From CAYPZL01 sp964415045 (GTDB taxonomy: Bacteria; Planctomycetota; Phycisphaerae; Sedimentisphaerales; Anaerobacaceae): a stretch of 10,138 bases of DNA. The stretch lies in assembly GCA_964415045.1 (NCBI GenBank), contig CAYPZL010000193.1, positions 1 through 10,138 on the forward strand, given 5' to 3'. The notes under the pieces are model-generated. The model was not told the origin of the DNA. It saw only the letters and a program-made list of their open reading frames with translations, and searched no databases. Positions 5,298 through 10,138 of the stretch are shown one piece after another. The position numbers and the translations under genes are program-made. The stretch's first letter is position 1. Each line of letters opens with the position of its first letter.

Positions 5298-5960
5298 ATG
5301 AAACGATACGTTTTGGACATCACCCTGCTGCTGATCATCTGTCTGACTCAAACGGTGCGTGCCTCGGGCGGATTGGCGATTGCGGGAAAAGCCGGGACCC
5401 TTGGCCTCGGCGGCGAGCTGATGGTGAACGTTCTCTCAGATGTGAACCTTCGTTTCGGCGCCACGGTTCTCGATCTCGACCTCGACGGCGAACTGGCCGA
5501 TATCGATTACGACTTCGATATGGACCTTCGAACGTTTCCCCTGGTGCTGGACTGGTATCCTTTCGACGATTCCTTCCACATCAGTGCCGGCATCATCATC
5601 AACGAGACCGACGTGGGTCTGGACGCCGAGTTTGGCGGTACCGTGACTATCGGAGACACGGTGTACGATGCCGGCGACGTCGGGGTCCTATCCGGCGAAA
5701 TGACCGTGGACCGAACCGTGCCCTACGTGGGCATCGGCTGGGGCAATGCCTTCGGAAAGAAGAAACGCTGGGGCTTTCTGAGCGACGTCGGCGTCGCGTT
5801 CATCGGCTCTCCCGACGTGACCCTCACCGCCACCGGGCCGCTGGCCACCACTCCGGACTTTCTGACCGATCTCGCGCAGGAGCAAGACGACCTGGAGGAC
5901 GACATCGGCGATTTCAAGGTCTATCCCGTCCTTTCGGTGAGCCTGTTTTTCCGGTTCTAA
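5298..5960 (+). CDS. Outer-membrane beta-barrel protein
   Basis: The 220-residue product has a Sec signal peptide (residues 1 to about 23, core LDITLLLIICLTQTV) and a mature part made of alternating strands. It starts with GLAIAGKAGTLGLGGEL and ends in SVSLFFRF, with the C-terminal Phe typical of proteins inserted by the BAM complex. Motifs GKAGTLGLG, LDWYPF, PYVGIGWGN and GSPDVTLTATGP match a family of small (about 220 residues) barrel proteins I know from proteobacterial genomes, usually annotated only as outer-membrane beta-barrel or hypothetical. The acidic segment 185-205 probably forms a loop. ATG 5298 is chosen because AGAGGA at 5285-5290 lies 7 bases upstream; a TTG at 5292 is too close. 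It implies a diderm envelope. Cargo or ligand is unknown. Confidence 0.8.
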   Translation: MKRYVLDITLLLIICLTQTVRASGGLAIAGKAGTLGLGGELMVNVLSDVNLRFGATVLDLDLDGELADIDYDFDMDLRTFPLVLDWYPFDDSFHISAGIIINETDVGLDAEFGGTVTIGDTVYDAGDVGVLSGEMTVDRTVPYVGIGWGNAFGKKKRWGFLSDVGVAFIGSPDVTLTATGPLATTPDFLTDLAQEQDDLEDDIGDFKVYPVLSVSLFFRF

Positions 5961-6013
5961 CTGAACTTTTGCAAAACTCTACTTCTGACGCAGCGAGCGG
6001 TCGCAGCCGCCCG

Positions 6014-6805
6014 TTAGCTGATCAGCCGCCTGCGCAGCCGTCTGACCGCCAGGAAGCCCACGATGGCAATGAAAACCACGATATAGCCCAGATCGCCGAG
6101 CAGGGCCAGGCGATAGCTGCTCGTGCAGACCGCCCGCACGAGCCGCACCGAGTGGGTCAGAGGGATCACCTCGGCCACAAACCGAACGCTTGAAGGCAGA
6201 TTGCTCACCGGGAAAACCACGCCCGAGAAGAAGAACATCGGCGAGATGAAACCCGTCAGATAGAAATTGAAATGGTTGATCGTCTTGACGAACGACGTCA
6301 CCAGCAGGGATATCGACGCGAACATCATCCCCGTGAGAAATCCCACCAGCGGCGCCAGCAGGCTTTGTGGCAAATGCGTGATGCCGAACGCCGTCAGGAT
6401 GCAGAGCACCGCGAACGAGAAAAACAGCCCCTTCGTGCCGGCCCAGATGATCTCCCCGACGATGAGGTTGTTGACGGTGATCGGAGCGGCTAACATGCCG
6501 TCGTAGACCTTCTCGTACTCCAGGCGGATGAAGGTGCCGAACGTGCACTCGTAGGCCGAGGTGAACATGGCGGTCGTCACCAGAAGTCCGGTCCCGAGAA
6601 ACTCGATGTAGGCCAGCCCTTCCATGCTCTCGGTAATGTACTTGCCCAGACCCAGGCCCACACCCAGCAGAAACAGCAAAGGCTCGAGAAAGGGCGGCAA
6701 CCCGTTGCTCAGGAGGTTCTTCGTATACACGCGGTGGTGGCGGTACCAGACGCTCAACAATCGACGAGCCAGTGTGGGGTAGACAGCCGGTTCATTGCTT
6801 TTCAT
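6014..6805 (-). CDS. ABC-2 type transporter permease, NodJ/DrrB-like
   Basis: The 263-residue product is an integral membrane protein with about six membrane segments near residues 38-54, 67-85, 112-138, 145-170, 180-200 and 236-255. The stretch FISPMFFFSGVVFPVSNLP (187-205) is the family's typical segment before the last helix. Such permeases pair with an ATPase to export lipids, polysaccharides or drugs. The start ATG (6803-6805) overlaps the end of the ATPase gene by 14 bases, and GGGAGG lies about 7 bases upstream inside that gene, so the two are translated together. Longer in-frame starts up to 7000 only read the ATPase gene out of frame. The substrate cannot be deduced: no biosynthetic genes adjoin. 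Confidence 0.92.
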   Translation of the reverse strand: MKSNEPAVYPTLARRLLSVWYRHHRVYTKNLLSNGLPPFLEPLLFLLGVGLGLGKYITESMEGLAYIEFLGTGLLVTTAMFTSAYECTFGTFIRLEYEKVYDGMLAAPITVNNLIVGEIIWAGTKGLFFSFAVLCILTAFGITHLPQSLLAPLVGFLTGMMFASISLLVTSFVKTINHFNFYLTGFISPMFFFSGVVFPVSNLPSSVRFVAEVIPLTHSVRLVRAVCTSSYRLALLGDLGYIVVFIAIVGFLAVRRLRRRLIS

Positions 6806-7718
6806 TGAGAGCCCTCCCGGTTGCCTTGAGGAAAACGTCCTCGAGCGTGGATTGTCGCAGGTAGTAGTTCTGGTCCGGCAGCTTGTCGGCAAGGCCTTTG
6901 AGTTGTGCGACGTCGGCGGCGTAGAATCGCACGGTTCCCTCGGCGCGATCGACCCGGATGCCCTCGCCCGGAGGCTCGGCCGCCAGCGCCGGCGTCCCAT
7001 CGGTGATGGGCACTTCCAGGACGTAAGGCTCGATATTGGCCTCCAGGAGGCGGCGGGGATGGTCCTGGAGGACTTTGCGGCCCTTGTCCATGATGAGAAC
7101 CGTATCGCAAATCTGAAACGCCTCCTCCATGTAGTGCGTGGTCAACAGAATGGTGGTCCCCTGGGCCCGAAGCTGCCTGAGCTTGTCCCAGATCAGGTGT
7201 CGCACCTGGGGGTCCAGGCCGGTCGTGGGCTCGTCGAGGATCAGCAGACGCGGATTGTTCAGCAGGGCCCGCGCGATGACGAGCCGTCGTTTCATCCCGC
7301 CGGAAAGCTCCTTGATCTTCGCCTTGACCTTGTCCGACAGCTCCAGGAAATCCAGCAGGGAGCCGATCCGCTCGCGGGCGACGCCGGCGGGCAGGGCATA
7401 GAACTTCGAGTAGATCATCAGGTTCTGAACCACGTTGAGCTCATCGTCGAGGTTGTTTTCCTGGGGCACGACGCCGGAGAGGTACTTGATGGCAAGCTCG
7501 TCGCGGGCCGGATCGTATCCAAAGATGTCGATGGTGCCGGCACACCGCCTGTCGCGCAGCGCCTTGCCGTAGATCATCTTCATCATCGTGGTCTTGCCCG
7601 CGCCGTTGGGCCCCAGCAGCCCGAAGCACGAGCCGGCCTCCACCTCGAAGCTCAGACCGCATACGGCACAGACCTTGCCGAACGTCTTGCTGATGTTGTT
7701 GACGGTAATTACCTTCAC
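6792..7718 (-). CDS. ABC transporter ATP-binding protein, NodI/DrrA-like
   Basis: The 308-residue product has all nucleotide-binding motifs: Walker A GPNGAGKTT (36-44), Q-loop region PQENNLDDEL (85-94), signature LSGGMKRRL (138-146), Walker B LLILDEP (158-164) and the switch His195. The QENNLDDEL stretch and the ~80-residue C-terminal extension ending in LEDVFLKATGR are typical of NodI/DrrA ATPases that serve ABC-2 permeases. Start is GTG at 7716-7718, with only a weak GGTGAG upstream. The permease gene follows with a 14-base overlap, so the pair forms an exporter of two ATPases and two permeases at the inner membrane. I saw no strong promoter; a tandem TCTGTA repeat lies about 95-110 bases upstream. 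Confidence 0.95.
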   Translation of the reverse strand: MKVITVNNISKTFGKVCAVCGLSFEVEAGSCFGLLGPNGAGKTTMMKMIYGKALRDRRCAGTIDIFGYDPARDELAIKYLSGVVPQENNLDDELNVVQNLMIYSKFYALPAGVARERIGSLLDFLELSDKVKAKIKELSGGMKRRLVIARALLNNPRLLILDEPTTGLDPQVRHLIWDKLRQLRAQGTTILLTTHYMEEAFQICDTVLIMDKGRKVLQDHPRRLLEANIEPYVLEVPITDGTPALAAEPPGEGIRVDRAEGTVRFYAADVAQLKGLADKLPDQNYYLRQSTLEDVFLKATGRALNEKQ

Positions 7719-7931
7719 TGACTCACCACTGCGTTTGCGCGTGCGATTCGCCCTCTAATACACAATGTCACCCGCCACCGCCACCGTCAGATACGATAGA
7801 TCAGGGCGGCGTCTGTAACATATCTGTACCTGACAGGCGGCCGGCCGGTTCGGAAGATTGACCGGGCCGTGTTGCCGTCGGGCCGGCTATTCGGCCTTCA
7901 CGGTCTCATCCAGCGGAATACCGAGCACGCG

Positions 7932-7975
7932 AAAAAGAGAAGGCCGCTGGCCCCGGAGGAGCCGAGACCAGCGGC
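7932..7975 (-). terminator. Strong intrinsic terminator of the oxidoreductase gene
   Basis: Read on the minus strand, a 14-bp stem (7962-7975 with 7943-7956, two G-T pairs) closes a 5-base loop (CTCCT) and is followed by CTTCTCTTTTT. It lies 35 bases after the stop codon of the oxidoreductase at 8011. It separates that gene from the ABC pair, which is read in the same direction further on. Confidence 0.8.
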
Positions 7976-8010
7976 GAATCGTTCATGACGGACGAACTCT
8001 ATGCAAGGTT

Positions 8011-9402
8011 TTAGTATTCGCGATCCTTGACGATGCCCGGCTGCGGAACCGGATACCTGCCGTTGGCGTCCGCCCGCAGCGGCGCCGGCGAATCCATCGT
8101 CAGCTTGTCCAGGCCCGGCGCCATCTCGTGCGGACAGTTGAGCATGTCGTCGTAGGTGATCTCCTGGCCCGTGTGAGCGGCCATCCGGCCCATCGACGTG
8201 ACCATGCTCGTGATCGCACCGCGTGCGGCCTCGTTGTACGGCGTGTCGTTGCGGATGGCGTCCACCAGGTCGTTCCACTCATTCTGGTACGGGTTGCGCT
8301 GGTCGAAGGGGATCTTCGATTCCCAGATCAAGCTCGCCTTATCCGGCTTCTGGCCCCTGAACGTGCTGGAGGGCAGCCCGCAGTCGCCGCTCTTGGAGGC
8401 GATGGCGCTGCCCTTGGTCCCGTGGATATAGCTGTTGTAAATGTTCTTGCAGCCGTTCATACAGCGCCCGTCGAGATTGAATTTCGTTCCGTCGGCGAAC
8501 GTGTATTCAATGGCGTAGGTGTCGAAATTCTGGTCGACGTAGGTCACTCCCTCGGGACTCTGGCGATAATGGCGGCCGCCCAATCCCTGGGCGCTGACCG
8601 GCCAATCGTCCTTCATCCAGCAGAGATGGTCGATGATGTGGATGTAGAAGTCGCTGTAGTTGCCCCCGCTGGCCCAGATGAAGCTGTGGAAGCGCTGTAT
8701 CTGGTAGAGCAGCTCGCTGATGCCGGCGGGCTTGGGCAACGACGAGAAGAAGCCGATCGGCCCGTGCATGCGGTAGCCGCGCATTAGAATGATGTCGCCG
8801 ATTTCGCCGTCCTGGATGCGCTGATAGAGCTGCTGCAAGGCCCGGCTGTGACGCGACATCAAACCCACGCCGACCTTGAGGTTCTTGGCATCGGCCTTCT
8901 TGGCCAGCTCGAGCATCCGCTTGGTGGTGGGGCCGTCCACCGTGACGGGCTTTTCCATGAAGACGTTGAGCCCCTTCTTGACGGCGTAGGTGAAATGCAC
9001 CCAGCGGAAGGCCGGCGGCGTGGCGAAGATCGCGATATCGCCCGGACGAAGGCAGTCCATGGCTTTCTTGTAGGCGTCGAAACCGATGAACTTGCGCCCT
9101 TCGGGCACGTCCACCTTGTCCTTGTGGCGTTTCTTCAGGTTCGCATAGCTGCTCTTGAGGCGGTTCTCGAAGACGTCGCCCATGGCGACCAGCTTGAGCC
9201 GGCCGTCTTTGGTGGACAGCGCGTCGGAGGCGGCGCCGGAGCCGCGGCCGCCGCAGCCGATTAGAGCTACCTGGATCGTGTTGTTCGGTGCGGCGTACAT
9301 GCGCGGAACGATGCCCGCGCCGACCGCCGAGACGGCGGCGACGCGACCGGTGGTTTTCAAGAAGTCACGACGCGACGTGCTCTTCTCCGTGCTTTCACTC
9401 AT
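8011..9402 (-). CDS. Gfo/Idh/MocA-family oxidoreductase, Tat-exported
   Basis: The 463-residue product has a twin-arginine signal (SRRDFLKTTG, Arg11-Arg12, then a hydrophobic stretch to about residue 37), so it is folded and loaded with cofactor before export. The Rossmann fold follows with VALIGCGGRGSG (45-56) for NAD(P), and the family's EKP motif is at 150-152 (VFMEKPVTVDG), whose Lys is usually catalytic. The C-terminal half is the beta-sheet substrate domain. Families of this kind oxidise or rearrange sugars and inositols; Planctomycetota carry many Tat-exported copies, thought to act on polysaccharide sugars. ATG 9402 is chosen because GGAG lies about 10 bases upstream and the Tat signal starts there; the frame extends to 9558 without protein-like sequence. 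Substrate is unknown. It has its own promoter and terminator, so it is monocistronic. Confidence 0.95.
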   Translation of the reverse strand: MSESTEKSTSRRDFLKTTGRVAAVSAVGAGIVPRMYAAPNNTIQVALIGCGGRGSGAASDALSTKDGRLKLVAMGDVFENRLKSSYANLKKRHKDKVDVPEGRKFIGFDAYKKAMDCLRPGDIAIFATPPAFRWVHFTYAVKKGLNVFMEKPVTVDGPTTKRMLELAKKADAKNLKVGVGLMSRHSRALQQLYQRIQDGEIGDIILMRGYRMHGPIGFFSSLPKPAGISELLYQIQRFHSFIWASGGNYSDFYIHIIDHLCWMKDDWPVSAQGLGGRHYRQSPEGVTYVDQNFDTYAIEYTFADGTKFNLDGRCMNGCKNIYNSYIHGTKGSAIASKSGDCGLPSSTFRGQKPDKASLIWESKIPFDQRNPYQNEWNDLVDAIRNDTPYNEAARGAITSMVTSMGRMAAHTGQEITYDDMLNCPHEMAPGLDKLTMDSPAPLRADANGRYPVPQPGIVKDREY

Positions 9403-9508
9403 GGTGGGTTGTCTCCTACTGAAGGATGTCGGTTTCAGGTGGTTCCTTATGATTCTGGAGTCATCGTCTGCTCCCGGGCCCGCACCTTTCCGGGCCGCAC
9501 AACCCGTT

Positions 9509-9536
9509 ATTATCCCCGTCCGCGAGCGATTCACAA
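9509..9536 (-). promoter_or_regulatory. Promoter of the oxidoreductase gene
   Basis: On the minus strand, TTGTGA (9531-9536, 4 of 6) is followed by a 16-base spacer and GATAAT (9509-9514, 5 of 6). Transcription would start near 9502, giving a leader of about 100 bases. The site lies between the transposase remnant and the gene. Confidence 0.45.
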
Positions 9537-9654
9537 GCACTTTTTCCCGATCCCGCACCGGGAGGGCAGGTTGGCGGCGCGGTCGTCGAGCGTCGTCGGA
9601 TCGAATTCCGACGTGTCGGAGGGCAGGAGATCGGCGGGAACGTCGGGCGCGAGA

Positions 9655-10130
9655 CTATCCGCTGTCCAACGTCGGGGTGGGGATCCGCCAGCGCGTCAGT
9701 TGCTCGTAGACCTGGGCAAACACATCCTGCCAGGGATAGGCATTCGACAAGGCGATCCATACCTTGCGAACCGTCACCCGCACCACGGCCCCGATCTTCA
9801 GCAGCCGCAGGCGAATCGTATCGGCCTGGGCGGCCTCCAGCGGTGTGCCTTGCAGCCCGAATTCGCGCAGGGCCCGCAGCAGTACTCCTGCTCGTAGAGC
9901 GACGCCGCGTCGAAGGACTCGGCCGACAACGACGTGACCACGAAGCGGGGATTGGCCCCCTGGGGCAAGTGCTCGGCCTTGCCGATTACCCGGCGGGTAC
10001 GGGACCAACTTTTCCGCGTGCGATACCTGAAGTCTTTGAACACACGGGACGGCAAGCCGGTGCGTTTGAAGAGGTTCTTCGCTTCGTACTACAATCCTTC
10101 AGGTTCTTGTTTTTTATGCGTGATTTTCAT
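9655..10130 (-). pseudogene. IS1380-family transposase remnant with internal deletion
   Basis: Minus-strand frame A (10088 to 9879) reads VFKDFRYRTRKSWSRTRRV, GKAEHLPQGANPRFVVTSL and SLYEQEYC. Frame B (9885 to 9655) reads VLLRALREFGL, ADTIRLRLLKIGAVVRVTV and SNAYPWQDVF. Both match the C-terminal half of IS1380-type DDE transposases. In the family, the YEQ-YC stretch is followed by RGDMENRIKEQ and about 40 more residues before a YVLL-type helix. Here the two are fused directly around 9880-9885, with loss of that segment (which carries the catalytic Glu) and a frame change. Just upstream, ATG at 10128-10130 opens 13 codons that end in TAG at 10089-10091 in the same frame, so most of the N-terminal half is missing too. 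The copy cannot be active. I could not identify terminal inverted repeats. Confidence 0.8.
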
Positions 10131-10138
10131 GCTGCGAT

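Noticed and set aside
5183..6193. 336-residue open frame on the plus strand
   Set aside because: It overlaps the beta-barrel gene in another frame and is dominated by Arg, as expected from a shifted reading.
6795..7721. 308-residue open frame on the plus strand
   Set aside because: It mirrors the ABC ATPase gene exactly and has no protein-like motif.
7858..8787. 309-residue open frame on the plus strand
   Set aside because: It is antisense to the oxidoreductase and its terminator, with no recognisable motif.
9403..9558. 52-residue N-terminal extension of the oxidoreductase
   Set aside because: It overlaps the predicted promoter and leader, and would bury the Tat signal that starts at 9402.

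Overview
The window is GC-rich bacterial chromosome. It carries a Tat-exported Gfo/Idh/MocA oxidoreductase, an HtrA-like protease with two PDZ domains, a small HEAT-repeat protein, an outer-membrane beta-barrel and several unassignable small proteins separated by long gaps. That mix suggests a diderm of the Planctomycetota (Phycisphaerae-like). This lineage call is inference from gene content; no marker gene is present.

Layout, left to right. 1-540 is mostly non-coding, with a possible gene tail at the edge, one promoter-like site and a small ORF coupled to the next gene. 541-1011 (+) encodes the HEAT-repeat protein with a very basic tail. 1219-2619 (+) encodes an S1C serine protease with a complete catalytic triad, behind a consensus -10 box. 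2620-3785 has no recognisable gene, but it holds the most structured DNA in the window: a tandem 13-bp repeat beside a TTGACA promoter, a chain of short hairpins, two ORFs with very good ribosome-binding sites, and a perfect 14-bp hairpin. 3786-4241 (+) encodes a small secreted protein with four cysteines in its mature part. It converges on 4497-4973 (-), a small soluble protein of unknown function, with terminator-like hairpins between them. 5298-5960 (+) encodes an outer-membrane beta-barrel protein. 6014-6805 and 6792-7718 (both -) are an overlapping ABC-2 permease and ATPase pair of the NodJ/NodI type. 8011-9402 (-) is the Gfo/Idh/MocA oxidoreductase, with a clear promoter and a very strong terminator. 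9655-10130 (-) is a decayed IS1380-type transposase with an internal deletion.

Only the ABC pair is clearly one functional unit. The protease, the beta-barrel, the secreted small protein and the oxidoreductase are all predicted to act beyond the inner membrane, but nothing ties them into one pathway. I found no tRNA, rRNA, CRISPR array or recognisable defence system. The best candidate for something undescribed is the 2647-3510 stretch, which could be a regulated leader or non-coding RNA locus. The protein-coding case for that stretch is weak.
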